Assembly: GCA_023458875.1 (NCBI GenBank)
Contig: JAEWXO010000095.1
Span: 1-62,331, forward strand
Reading direction: 5' to 3'
From: Bacillota bacterium
GTDB taxonomy: Bacteria; Bacillota; Clostridia; Oscillospirales; Ruminococcaceae
DNA length: 62,331 nt
Of this stretch, positions 37,748-47,141 are shown piece after piece. The notes below the pieces were generated by a model that had not been told where the DNA came from, ran no database searches, and saw only the letters and a program-made list of their open reading frames with translations. A program made the translations under genes and the position numbers. Positions within the stretch are counted from its first letter, which is position 1. Every line of letters starts with the position of its first letter.

Positions 37748-37830
37748 TTGGTAATAAGTTTCGACTCGTGCCGAGTCGGCCGGGGCTTTCCGGTCGCGCC
37801 TTTGACCTTCGGTCATATATTCATACCTTA
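37748..37830 (-). repeat. Dispersed element copy F
   Basis: Minus-oriented copy, on the same strand as the propeller lipoprotein that ends at 37915. Hairpin 1 is CGACCGG AAAGC CCGGCCG-like; hairpin 2 is lengthened to CGACTCG GCA CGAGTCG. Ends are decayed. It belongs to the AAAGGCGCGACC subtype with J and L. Confidence 0.75.
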
Positions 37831-37857
37831 CAAATATAGCTTTCATAATAAACATAA

Positions 37858-37897
37858 ACAGACTGCATTATGTCAAAATCAACATAATGCAGTCTGT
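37858..37897. terminator. Bidirectional terminator between the kinase and propeller genes
   Basis: ACAGACTGCATTATGT and ACATAATGCAGTCTGT form a perfect 16-base stem around eight bases, followed by TTCTTTCT on the plus strand. Confidence 0.8.
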
Positions 37898-37914
37898 TCT
37901 TTCTGTGACTATAT

Positions 37915-39876
37915 TTATCTTATTTTTTCCTTATCAACAATGTATATATGCTCTGTATCAAAGTCATCGTTACCGAATCCCATGCATATTATTCTGCTGT
38001 CACTTACAGGGTATATCGTCTGAACATCTATATCCCATTCGATTTTTTCGATATTGAATACTTCTGCCTGTTCGTCTGATTTCAATGAATAGCCATATAA
38101 TATTTTATCTGTTCTGTAATAAAAATCGTATTTTTCATCACCCTTATAGATTACACAGTATTCAGCCGGTATCGCTTCTGTCTGAGTCTGAATTTCATCT
38201 TCTGTTATTTGTCCTGTTCTTTTATCAATTTTACGGATAATTATTTTTTCATCTCTGACTCCGACAATACATACAGCTCCGTCAGTAAGTAATACCATTT
38301 TTATGTTTTTAAGTAAGTCTGATAATATTGATGTATTTTTTATATTTCCGTTTTTATCAATAACAGTCAGATGCCTTCCGTCTTTTTTCTCATTTTCAAT
38401 TTGATATAAAATAAAAATATTCCCGTCATTATCAGTTATAATATCCTCAGCAAAAATCTGATTTTCAGCTCCCAATTCATCGGAAAGGTCAATTCTGCCG
38501 AGCAGTTTTCCGCTGCTGTCAAATTTGTCAACTGTATAAGAATTTATATAGGATAAGTCATCTTCTTCTGATTTTATTTCAGAGCTTTCAAAGCAATATA
38601 TCTGCCCTGTATCTGATACATGAATTTTTTCAATATATCCGTCTTTATTCTGTGAACTGAGCTTTATCTCATTTTTTACACTTCCTGTCTCATCCATTAC
38701 AAATATACTGATACTGTTGTCATCTGTATTTTCAGTATTAACAAGCATAATGTCACCGCAGATAGAGTAACTGGTGATATCTGAAAACTCAGAGCTCAAC
38801 TCCTCATCAAAGGCAAAAAGCATACTGCTCTCTCCTGTCTGAAAATCATAGCCATATAATCCTTCATTATTAAAAGTCTGATAAATTATATCATATTCAT
38901 CTGTACTTCCGAAAAAACCTGATGCATCCTTAATTTCAAAGCTGTCCAGGATATTTCCGTTTAGCTTATCAATACTCAGGATTTTATTCGACAGAGTGTT
39001 TGTAAAAAATGCCGCATACAGATTTCCGTCTGATGTCGTAAAACAGTCTGTTATACCTGAACCTGTATCATTTTCTCCAAAATTCTCAGTCTCAAACTGT
39101 ATTTTATAATCGTCTGAAAATTTATAAAGCTTTGTTTTGATTTCATGTATGGTTGATGAAGTAAGCGGCTGAGGGTTACAATTGGATACGGCATAATATG
39201 CATTTTTTCCGTCAGGAATTATTTTTGTCAGCTGCTCTTTTTCCTGAAGTCCGAGCTTATCATTAAGGTTTACTGTTTCTTTAAGTGAGAGATCTTTATT
39301 ATATACGCTCAGCGTACTTTCACTTGCAGAATCATATAAAACGGATTCCTGATTAATATTAAGTGTACATATGTTACCCTGATTATCAGAAAAAATATCT
39401 TTTATATTTAAGGAATCATCTATCTTTTTTCTGACAAGTTCTTTTCCTGTTTTTCTGTCTACAGATGAAAATATTGTATTATAATCCTCATCACTATAGC
39501 TTATATATATTTTTTCCTCATCCATAAGAACTTTATTTATAAAGTTTATCTGAAAATCAAATGTAAATTCTTCTGATTCCAGTGTTTTGATATTCAGCAT
39601 ATTTGAATACTCTGATATTTCCTCTGACGTTCTGTATCCTGAAATATAGATATTTCCATCTGAGTAGTGTATATCCTGTGCATAATTAATATCCTGCGGC
39701 ATTCCAAGTGATTTTGTTAAATAATTTTCAACGTTCTGCTTTTCCGGTAAAGAAGAACTGTTTGAAGATGATTCCCCTCCTGTTCCTCCGTTATGCTCAC
39801 ATCCCGTTACAGATGTCATTATAAGTGATGCGGCGGCAGCCGATAATATAACACTTGATAAATCGAATTTTTTCAT
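37915..39876 (-). CDS. Propeller-like lipoprotein paralogous to the solute-binding fusion
   Basis: A 653-residue lipoprotein with lipobox SVTGC near residue 25 and a Ser/Gly linker. The rest is beta-propeller-like, with repeated patterns such as NIYISGY, GNICTLNI and YDFYYRTDKILYGY that match the N-terminal ~620 residues of the next gene upstream almost block by block. It lacks the solute-binding C-terminal domain of that paralogue. The start at 39876 is preferred because GGAGG lies seven bases upstream. A terminator hairpin separates it from the upstream gene, so it may be expressed at a lower level. Function unknown. Confidence 0.8.
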   Translation of the reverse strand: MKKFDLSSVILSAAAASLIMTSVTGCEHNGGTGGESSSNSSSLPEKQNVENYLTKSLGMPQDINYAQDIHYSDGNIYISGYRTSEEISEYSNMLNIKTLESEEFTFDFQINFINKVLMDEEKIYISYSDEDYNTIFSSVDRKTGKELVRKKIDDSLNIKDIFSDNQGNICTLNINQESVLYDSASESTLSVYNKDLSLKETVNLNDKLGLQEKEQLTKIIPDGKNAYYAVSNCNPQPLTSSTIHEIKTKLYKFSDDYKIQFETENFGENDTGSGITDCFTTSDGNLYAAFFTNTLSNKILSIDKLNGNILDSFEIKDASGFFGSTDEYDIIYQTFNNEGLYGYDFQTGESSMLFAFDEELSSEFSDITSYSICGDIMLVNTENTDDNSISIFVMDETGSVKNEIKLSSQNKDGYIEKIHVSDTGQIYCFESSEIKSEEDDLSYINSYTVDKFDSSGKLLGRIDLSDELGAENQIFAEDIITDNDGNIFILYQIENEKKDGRHLTVIDKNGNIKNTSILSDLLKNIKMVLLTDGAVCIVGVRDEKIIIRKIDKRTGQITEDEIQTQTEAIPAEYCVIYKGDEKYDFYYRTDKILYGYSLKSDEQAEVFNIEKIEWDIDVQTIYPVSDSRIICMGFGNDDFDTEHIYIVDKEKIR

Positions 39877-39895
39877 TATCATACCTCCAGTATCA

Positions 39896-39924
39896 AAAAC
39901 GCAGGACAAAAGTCCTGCATTTTT
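39896..39924 (-). terminator. Internal terminator/attenuator in the six-gene operon
   Basis: On the minus strand GCAGGAC TTTT GTCCTGC followed by GTTTTTG, between the solute-binding fusion and the propeller-only gene. Confidence 0.7.
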
Positions 39925-39931
39925 AATTACG

Positions 39932-42900
39932 TCAGTTTATTTCCTTTAAATAAAGTGATACTTTACTCTGAACAGCTGCTGCTGCTTCTTTTGCAGTCTG
40001 TCCTCCATCAAAGAAGCTATTTACCTGTTCATTAATAATGTCTGTTATGCTTACGTTTGAACTGATCTTCTTATCAGTGGACTTTGCAAGGTCAATTATC
40101 ATTTGCGCTGATTCTGTATCAATAGGCTTCATTTCTATATATTCACCGTCAGGACCTTCTATCATTCCCTGACTTCCCTGTTTCTGAGCAATACCAATAA
40201 TTTTATCGAGAGCTGATTTTTTTACAGGGAATGTGTTCACATATTCCTTGTTTAAGCCATCCTGATAATCGTCAAGAAGAAGCTCCCTTACAAATTCCCA
40301 TGCTCCGTCCTTTTTATCTGATTTTTCCGATATGGCAACAGATGTGCTTGCAGAAACCATCGCGCCGTTTCCTTCACCTGAAACAGACGGAATACCAATA
40401 AGCGTTGCAGGCTCGCCTATTGCTCCAAGGAGCATGGAATTATACTGATCAAAACCATTAAGCTCAATTGCTTCAAGAACACACTTTCCGTCATGAAATC
40501 TATTTGAATATGATTTATAATCCTCATCGTTTTGCCCATATTTAAAGCCACGAGGATCCATTCCTTCTTCAGGCTCTATTCCGTTTTTGTTAATAAACTC
40601 GATAAGCTTTACAAATGTATCATTGTCAAAGTCGCATTTTCCGTCTTTAAAGTTTACAAACTCTGATAAGTTACGTATCAGAAGTGATTCGAGTAATTCC
40701 TCCTTTGAGCATTTGTAGAAAATATCTTTATTGTCACGGCTTTCTGTAAATTTGAAGAAGTCATCAAATGACCATCCGGATTTTTTACCGACATCAGCTG
40801 TTTTTCCTATCATACTGCTGATAGTGAAGTTTGTAACAAGCTGATACATCTTTCCGTCTACAGTGTAAATATCAAATATATTTTCAAGATAGTCATCCTT
40901 TGAAATATCTTCATCCTTATCTATAAGTGCCAATATATCAGTAAACATTCCTTTTGAGGTATATGACTCCATATCGACCTCATAATTACCTATGACAATA
41001 TCCGGAATATCTCCCTGAGCAATATCTGTATTGAGCTTTTTTGCTCCTGATACATAGCTTGACTCTGTGTATTCAGAGTACTTGCCATAATCATTTATCT
41101 GCAGTCTGTACTTATCGCTGTTTTTATTGAATTCCGTTATTTCATCAGCGAGTCCTGAGTACATAACATCAACACCTGCAACGGTTATTATCTGACGGCT
41201 CTGAACTTTTTTAAGTGTTTCTTCATCAACTCTGTCAAGGATATATATACTTTGCTTTCCGGTTTCCTGGTCATATGCAGAACAAAGTATTTTATCGTTA
41301 TTTATAGGGCATATCCTGTCTACAGAAATGTTTATATCAGAGTCAAGCCAGTTTATGATTTCAGTCTGTTTGTCATCGGCAATGTTACATCCATATACTG
41401 CATCTGAATTTGAATAATAAAAATCATATTCACCGCTTCCGGTGTAAACAGAATAATAATTACCCATATCAATGTTCTTGAACTTTATTTCTTCTCCGAT
41501 GCTGTTATTTTCGTAATCAACCTTTACAAATTTCTGTCCGTCCTCGCCCTGATAAGTAACATAATCGTCCTTATCGGTTAATATCACATTTTCAATATAA
41601 TCCATCTCTTCGTTTTCTATATGTGATTTTAAGGATCCGTCACTGTTTAATACAACAAGACTTACAGAGTTTTTATCCGATTCATAACTATAAGAATTCA
41701 TTGAAAAATACAGTGTTCCGTCATTCTTTACATATAAGTTCTGAATATACATTTCATCTGAGCCAAGATTAAGGTCATCCATAGAAAATGAGTTTACTTC
41801 TTCCCCTTTTTCATCCAGCTGATAAATGAAACGCTTTGATTTATTTATCCAGTTTCCGTCTTCATCCTGATAGCCGTTGTCAATAGTATCAACGTAATAA
41901 ATACTGCCATCCGGAGCTATATAGGTTCTCTCTATGTATCCTTCAGCTTTTGGAAGCGATATCTGTCCTGTAACCTCTCCTGATTCGTTCATTGTACATA
42001 TCTGCTGACTGCTGCCTCCGTACATCTGTGTATACATAAAGAGCTCATTTCCGGATGTGCTTGCAGTATAACAGTTCATAAATTCTTCTTCAAGTCCATC
42101 TCCGAACTCAATAATCAGCGTTTCCTTACTGTCTGCAAGCGTATATCCATATATGCCGTCATTTTTTCTGAAAATAAAGTCATAATCACCCGCAGCACCG
42201 TTTCCTAAAATATATGATGAATCATCACCTTCAAACTCATATCTGTTTATTACAGCACCTGTAGCAGAATCAACTTCGTTTATAAAAAATTTTGAGCCTT
42301 TTGAATAGGTAACCATGTCCGCTTCCTGGCTTATAGCAAACAGATTTCCGTTTTTGCCTATAATTGCACTTGAAAAATATCCTGACATATCCGAAAAGTC
42401 ATCAGTCGAATATTCAACTTCATATGTGGACGATAATTTGTGAAGAGCAATGTTTTGTTCTTCTGATTTAAAGCTTGCAGAAAAAGCATAATAAGAACCT
42501 TTGTTGTCAGGCATCACCATCGCAACGCTGGAATTCTCATCAAGAGTAAGCTTTTCATTTATATTTACTGACTCGATAAGTTTAAGACTCTGGTCATATA
42601 TATCAAGGCTTGAAGTCTGGACCATGGTTGAATAGTTTATTGACATTACACAGAGCTTACCGTCAGCTTCATACATTGATGTTATATAGGAGTCAGTGCC
42701 AAGCTCGATTTCTGATATTATCTGATTTGATGTACGATCAATGATGCATAACATGGTTTTATATTCAGCGTTGCTATATGATACATACATCTTGCTGTCT
42801 GTCATATAAACAGTATCTATATACTCAGCTTCTATCATGCTAAAATCAATATTCTCAGTTTCTTTTGTCTGGACATTCAGAACCTTTGACATACTTTCAG

Positions 42901-43150
42901 CTGAAGAGCCTGACATATATCCTGAAACATAAATTTTGTCGTTTGCATATGTTATATTGTCAGGATACTCCATGCCCTCAGGCAGATTTAAGGTTTTTGG
43001 TGAATAATAGTTTACTATTTTTCTTGCAATATTTGCCTTTGATGATTTGCCGTCACTGCTTTTGTTATTTGCACAGCCAGATACAGATAAAAGCATAGCT
43101 GCCGCAATGAACGAACACAATACTCTTTTTGTTGTACTTAATTTACTCAT
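39932..43150 (-). CDS. Lipoprotein: propeller fused to an extracellular solute-binding domain
   Basis: A 1072-residue lipoprotein (lipobox SVSGC). N-terminal ~45-620 is a propeller-like sensor region. From about residue 650 the sequence becomes a family 1 sugar-type solute-binding protein: ITEFNKNSDKYRLQINDYG, QGDIPDIVIGNYEVD, GKMYQLVTNF, and the C-terminal helix motif KDGAWEFVRELL. Such proteins hand ligands to MalF/MalG-type permeases, two of which are in the same operon. The propeller fusion is not something I know from standard sugar transporters. Start at 43150 fits an AAGGAAAGG ribosome site and overlaps the upstream gene by eight bases. Confidence 0.85.
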   Translation of the reverse strand: MSKLSTTKRVLCSFIAAAMLLSVSGCANNKSSDGKSSKANIARKIVNYYSPKTLNLPEGMEYPDNITYANDKIYVSGYMSGSSAESMSKVLNVQTKETENIDFSMIEAEYIDTVYMTDSKMYVSYSNAEYKTMLCIIDRTSNQIISEIELGTDSYITSMYEADGKLCVMSINYSTMVQTSSLDIYDQSLKLIESVNINEKLTLDENSSVAMVMPDNKGSYYAFSASFKSEEQNIALHKLSSTYEVEYSTDDFSDMSGYFSSAIIGKNGNLFAISQEADMVTYSKGSKFFINEVDSATGAVINRYEFEGDDSSYILGNGAAGDYDFIFRKNDGIYGYTLADSKETLIIEFGDGLEEEFMNCYTASTSGNELFMYTQMYGGSSQQICTMNESGEVTGQISLPKAEGYIERTYIAPDGSIYYVDTIDNGYQDEDGNWINKSKRFIYQLDEKGEEVNSFSMDDLNLGSDEMYIQNLYVKNDGTLYFSMNSYSYESDKNSVSLVVLNSDGSLKSHIENEEMDYIENVILTDKDDYVTYQGEDGQKFVKVDYENNSIGEEIKFKNIDMGNYYSVYTGSGEYDFYYSNSDAVYGCNIADDKQTEIINWLDSDINISVDRICPINNDKILCSAYDQETGKQSIYILDRVDEETLKKVQSRQIITVAGVDVMYSGLADEITEFNKNSDKYRLQINDYGKYSEYTESSYVSGAKKLNTDIAQGDIPDIVIGNYEVDMESYTSKGMFTDILALIDKDEDISKDDYLENIFDIYTVDGKMYQLVTNFTISSMIGKTADVGKKSGWSFDDFFKFTESRDNKDIFYKCSKEELLESLLIRNLSEFVNFKDGKCDFDNDTFVKLIEFINKNGIEPEEGMDPRGFKYGQNDEDYKSYSNRFHDGKCVLEAIELNGFDQYNSMLLGAIGEPATLIGIPSVSGEGNGAMVSASTSVAISEKSDKKDGAWEFVRELLLDDYQDGLNKEYVNTFPVKKSALDKIIGIAQKQGSQGMIEGPDGEYIEMKPIDTESAQMIIDLAKSTDKKISSNVSITDIINEQVNSFFDGGQTAKEAAAAVQSKVSLYLKEIN

Positions 43151-44363
43151 ATTTTTTTTCCTTTCCTTCATAATCTTCATTTACATTAATATAATCGGAC
43201 ATCTTCTTTTTATATGTATACTTATCAGTCAGCTTTTCTATGTAATCCTTCAGATGCCATGTTCTGCCCAGATAAAGCTTTCCTATAAATATAAGCGCCA
43301 TAATAATAACAGCAGCTCCAGCAATCACTATTGAAATAAATACAAGTGATATTCTTGCAGTCATTATTCTTGCGGCATTTTCCCAGTACGGAAAAACGAT
43401 CCGCTTTGAAACGGCAAGATTATTGCCGAAGTTCTTGATGTTCTTCCATAACATCGGAGCTGAATACCTGTTCGTATTGTCAATAATTATCATCGGAAGG
43501 TTTGCTTCTGCTTTCTTTGCTGCATCATCGGTTGATGCCATCATATTTACACCGTAATATTCAAGAATTATATTTTTAGCATAATTTTCAACCGGGTCAG
43601 GAATTACTGCTTCATAGCATGAAAGAGAAGCATTTATTTCTGCTGCTTTCAGAATATCGCTGTGAACATATATTACAGGAGTTTCCGGATAAGCCAGAGA
43701 TGTGACCTTCTGAGTTTCGTGTCTTACAACTCCGGCAACCTCAAACTCAATACCCGCTGCATAGAATTTCATTCCTACAACATCATCCGAACTGAACAAT
43801 GCCCATGCAGACTCCTCATCAAGGACCACCCTGTTATCTCTTAGCTCACCTTCATATATATAATTTCCCGATAAAAGCTTAAGCGGATGAAACTCAAAAA
43901 AATCTCCTCCCACTCCTATCAGATTAACATCAGACGTGTCTGAAAATTCCTTTTTTTCATTGTCCTCTTCACCTGACATATTGGAAACAGGTGCGCCTCC
44001 CATGCCCGGATCCGAAGCTGACATGCCGAAAGCTGTTGTCATGAAAGGAACTGTTGAATATGCATATATCCATACCTCTGCACCTTCTCTGACAGGCTTA
44101 TATGACTCGGAATCCATTCTCTCATTTATCACAGTTTCAATGTTCTGGGCTTCAGATGTTGAATATGATTTTGTGCCATCTGGATAAAACACTGATATCT
44201 GTGCATATTTTGTACCGTCTGATGACCATCTGTATGCCATTGTCTGTGAACTCTGACTTTTTTTCATGGCTGAAAAAATCATAAGCAGTATAAAAAGAAT
44301 AATCACCGCTGTACAAAATATTATTGCTCTTTTTTTGTTGATTTTTCTTATTATATTTATCAT
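43143..44363 (-). CDS. Membrane protein with MacB-like periplasmic core, lacking the FtsX permease bundle
   Basis: A 406-residue protein: one N-terminal helix (~13-32), ~300 external residues, and a single C-terminal helix (~345-370) with a charged tail. The external part resembles the MacB periplasmic core: GVGGDFFEFHPLKLLSGNYI, NRVVLDEESAWALFSSDDVVGM, FEVAGVVRHE. Real MacB/FtsX permeases carry three further membrane helices after the core; these are absent. It sits between an HlyD-like adaptor and a solute-binding lipoprotein, so it may be a structural coupling subunit (inference). Confidence 0.7.
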   Translation of the reverse strand: MINIIRKINKKRAIIFCTAVIILFILLMIFSAMKKSQSSQTMAYRWSSDGTKYAQISVFYPDGTKSYSTSEAQNIETVINERMDSESYKPVREGAEVWIYAYSTVPFMTTAFGMSASDPGMGGAPVSNMSGEEDNEKKEFSDTSDVNLIGVGGDFFEFHPLKLLSGNYIYEGELRDNRVVLDEESAWALFSSDDVVGMKFYAAGIEFEVAGVVRHETQKVTSLAYPETPVIYVHSDILKAAEINASLSCYEAVIPDPVENYAKNIILEYYGVNMMASTDDAAKKAEANLPMIIIDNTNRYSAPMLWKNIKNFGNNLAVSKRIVFPYWENAARIMTARISLVFISIVIAGAAVIIMALIFIGKLYLGRTWHLKDYIEKLTDKYTYKKKMSDYINVNEDYEGKEKKYE

Positions 44364-44368
44364 TCGGA

Positions 44369-46204
44369 TTACTCCTCAGCAAGTCTTACCTGATCTCCAG
44401 GTGAGAATGGCTTGGATGAAGCTGTAATTATATAATCTGCTGATTCACCAAAATCTCCTGAAACAGCACACTGTGTATCGTCCTCAGCAATTATTGTGAC
44501 ATTTACCTTTTCAACAATATATCTGTTACCAAGAGGAGTACTCTTTGACTTTACTGCATATACAAAGCTTCCGCCGGAATCCTTCTTAACAGCACTCTTT
44601 GGTACAACTGAATCAAATGTTGAAGCAGATTCGCCAAGCTCTATCCTTAAGTTCTGTCCTGCTACCACATCATCACCTGAAACAGTAAATGTAATAGTAA
44701 ACTTTGATGAATCAGCCTTGCTCTTTATTATTGACTTTACTGTTACTTTTGTATTTTCAAAGCCCTGACTTACTACCTTTGCTTCCTTACCCTTTGAAAG
44801 AGTTTTGTTCTGATCTGAACTTACATCTGCGGAAGCTGTAAATCCATCATCAGAAATATTGAGTACCATCAGTTTATCATTTTCAACGGTGCTCTGTCCT
44901 GCTGAAAAAAGAATTTCCTCAACAACACCGTCAACAGGTGATGTTATCTCTTTTTTTGATTCTTTTGACAAAAGCTCTGTAAGGTCTGCTTCCATACCCT
45001 CTATTTTCCTTCTCTGAGCATCAAGATCAAGCTTTGTCTGAGCATCTGTAAGCCTATCGTCCTTTATCTGTTTTTCAAGAGCATGTGTTGCTCCGCTCAG
45101 ATTATATCTTGCCTCTGATATAGCAGCATCATAATCGATACCCGGTACAGACGGTTCACCCTGACTGTTCTGCAAAGAAGAAAGATCTACATCTATAACA
45201 TGAAGGTCGGATTCTACTGAAGCTTTGACATCAAGTGCCTTCGTAGCAAGTGCACCTGCTGCATTCTGATACAGAGGAGTTTTTTCATTGAGCTTTTTCT
45301 GTACATCCTCAATAGATGTCTTCTGTGCTTTCAGGCTTTCAAGATCTTCCTTTGCATATTTTATTTCCAGTTGCTTACGGGCTATTGTTCCCTCCGAAGC
45401 GTTTTCTTTATTCAGCAAATCAAGATCAAGCTCAAGTGTACCGATGTTTTTTTCCATTTCTCTTATTGCTTCATCACCCTTGAAGCTTGCCTGCAGGTTC
45501 TGCAGTGATGTATTAAGGGAATCATATTCAGCCTTAATTGAATTGTAGCTGTTAAGCTCTGCATCAATTTTCTGACGTGTGGATGAACTGAGTGATTCAT
45601 AGGTCTGAGAATCAAGCAGAGCCATATCATTCTGAAGCGTTGCTTTTTTCTGTGTAAGCTCCGCAATACGTGCAGTATTGTCAACATTACCGTTTCCGCC
45701 TGATGCTGCATTGTTTTTGTCATTTATTGCTTTGTTAAGAGCATCTCTTGCCCTCTCAACGGCAGTATTCAGTTCATAGTAGTCAGCAGCGGCAGTCATC
45801 ATTGCTTTTTCATAAAGGATCTTTTCTGCATCTATCTGTGCTGTTAGCTCCTTTGCCTGTGCACTGTCCTTTATTTCTTCAAGATAAAAAAGCACCTGTC
45901 CCTCTTTTACATCCTGACCTCTTTTTACCGCTACTCTTTTTATGTCCCTTGGTTCGTCTGATATAATGTCATATGTTTTATTGGCCTCAACAACAATATC
46001 AAGATAATAATTCTTTGAAACTGAATCTCTGGAAAGTCTGGAAACCGAAACCTCCGGGAGTGAGTAATTCATAATTGTATTTGAAAAGAATGTGAGCAAA
46101 AGCATAACAAGAAGAAAAACAATAATTATATTCTTTATCCATTCTTTTCTGTTTCTAGGCTTTGCTTTTTTTTCTTCACCTTTCATTAACTGTTCTTTAT
46201 TCAT
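44369..46204 (-). CDS. HlyD/MFP-type membrane fusion (adaptor) protein with long coiled coil
   Basis: A 611-residue adaptor. One N-terminal membrane helix (~25-48), a split biotinyl-lipoyl-like hairpin (VKRGQDVKEGQVLFYLEE early and EITSPVDGVVEEILFSAGQS after the coil), an exceptionally long alpha-helical coiled coil between them (~100-400), and beta-barrel plus membrane-proximal domains at the C-terminus. In Gram-positives such proteins usually pair with MacB-type exporters. Here the neighbours are importer-type permeases. The ORF ends at the MacB-core gene's ribosome site. Confidence 0.85.
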   Translation of the reverse strand: MNKEQLMKGEEKKAKPRNRKEWIKNIIIVFLLVMLLLTFFSNTIMNYSLPEVSVSRLSRDSVSKNYYLDIVVEANKTYDIISDEPRDIKRVAVKRGQDVKEGQVLFYLEEIKDSAQAKELTAQIDAEKILYEKAMMTAAADYYELNTAVERARDALNKAINDKNNAASGGNGNVDNTARIAELTQKKATLQNDMALLDSQTYESLSSSTRQKIDAELNSYNSIKAEYDSLNTSLQNLQASFKGDEAIREMEKNIGTLELDLDLLNKENASEGTIARKQLEIKYAKEDLESLKAQKTSIEDVQKKLNEKTPLYQNAAGALATKALDVKASVESDLHVIDVDLSSLQNSQGEPSVPGIDYDAAISEARYNLSGATHALEKQIKDDRLTDAQTKLDLDAQRRKIEGMEADLTELLSKESKKEITSPVDGVVEEILFSAGQSTVENDKLMVLNISDDGFTASADVSSDQNKTLSKGKEAKVVSQGFENTKVTVKSIIKSKADSSKFTITFTVSGDDVVAGQNLRIELGESASTFDSVVPKSAVKKDSGGSFVYAVKSKSTPLGNRYIVEKVNVTIIAEDDTQCAVSGDFGESADYIITASSKPFSPGDQVRLAEE

Positions 46205-46226
46205 TTTTATATCCTTTCTAAAAAAT

Positions 46227-47141
46227 TTATCCTTTTATTCCGCCTGAATATGTGATACCTTCAACCAGATAGTCCTCGCCGTACAAAAACATAAGCAATG
46301 TCGGGATCATATATATTACAGCTACAGCAAACGCAAGTCCGACATCTCCTGAATTTATTTTTGAAAGAAAAACCGACAGAGGATGATAATCACTGTCTGA
46401 AAGCATTATAAGAGGCTGTTCTACCATATTCCAGTAATCTATAAAAAGAAGCAGCGTCACTGAAAATATTGCACTTCTTGATAAGGGCAGGCATATCTGT
46501 GTAAATATCTGTATTTCACCTGCACCGTCAAGCTTGGCAGCTTCTATATATGATTTCGGTATTCTTCTCATAACCTTTGCAAGCAGGAAAACGCTGAACG
46601 GTGCAAAAATACCCGGAAGTATTATAGCCAGACGTGTATCGAGAAGTCCCAGCTTATCCGCAACAAGATAGTTAGGAACAAGCGTTACCTGATACGGCAT
46701 CAGCATAAGTATTACATACAGAAAAAACAGCATTTCCTTTAATTTTCCCCGGTACCTTGCAAAGCTGTATGCCGCAAGAGAGGCTACAACTATCTGAAAA
46801 AGAACTATAGGAACTACAAGTATTACTGAATTCCAGAATTTCATAAGATAGTCAGAGCTTTTAAAAAGTACTGTTTTATACTGTTCAGCTGAAACCTTAT
46901 CGGGGATAAGCTTAAGGTTCAGTTTATCTGAAATATATGTTTTCTTTCCCTCATCACGGTCAAAGTTACTTATCATAGTACCGTAATTCGCATTTATTTC
47001 TTTCTGAGTCATAAATGAATTGGCAATTGTCATTACTGTAGGAAAAAGAAAAACAGCTGCACAAAATATTGCACATACAGTAAGAATAACAGTAACTGTC
47101 TTCTGTTTGATCTTCTGTCTTTTTATAGATCCGGGTCTCAT
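46227..47141 (-). CDS. Carbohydrate-type ABC permease, MalG-like
   Basis: A 304-residue inner-membrane permease with six predicted helices and the EAA loop YIEAAKLDGAGEIQIFTQI near residues 190-210 that docks the ATPase. A ~75-residue external loop after helix 1 is longer than in MalG. Its start abuts the stop of the MalF-like permease, indicating coupling. No ATPase gene lies nearby; a shared MsmK-type ATPase elsewhere is the usual solution in Firmicutes (inference). Confidence 0.9.
   Translation of the reverse strand: MRPGSIKRQKIKQKTVTVILTVCAIFCAAVFLFPTVMTIANSFMTQKEINANYGTMISNFDRDEGKKTYISDKLNLKLIPDKVSAEQYKTVLFKSSDYLMKFWNSVILVVPIVLFQIVVASLAAYSFARYRGKLKEMLFFLYVILMLMPYQVTLVPNYLVADKLGLLDTRLAIILPGIFAPFSVFLLAKVMRRIPKSYIEAAKLDGAGEIQIFTQICLPLSRSAIFSVTLLLFIDYWNMVEQPLIMLSDSDYHPLSVFLSKINSGDVGLAFAVAVIYMIPTLLMFLYGEDYLVEGITYSGGIKG

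Noticed and set aside
37748..38023. A 91-codon plus-strand frame after the histidine kinase
   Set aside because: It runs through repeat copy F, the terminator and the antisense of the propeller gene.
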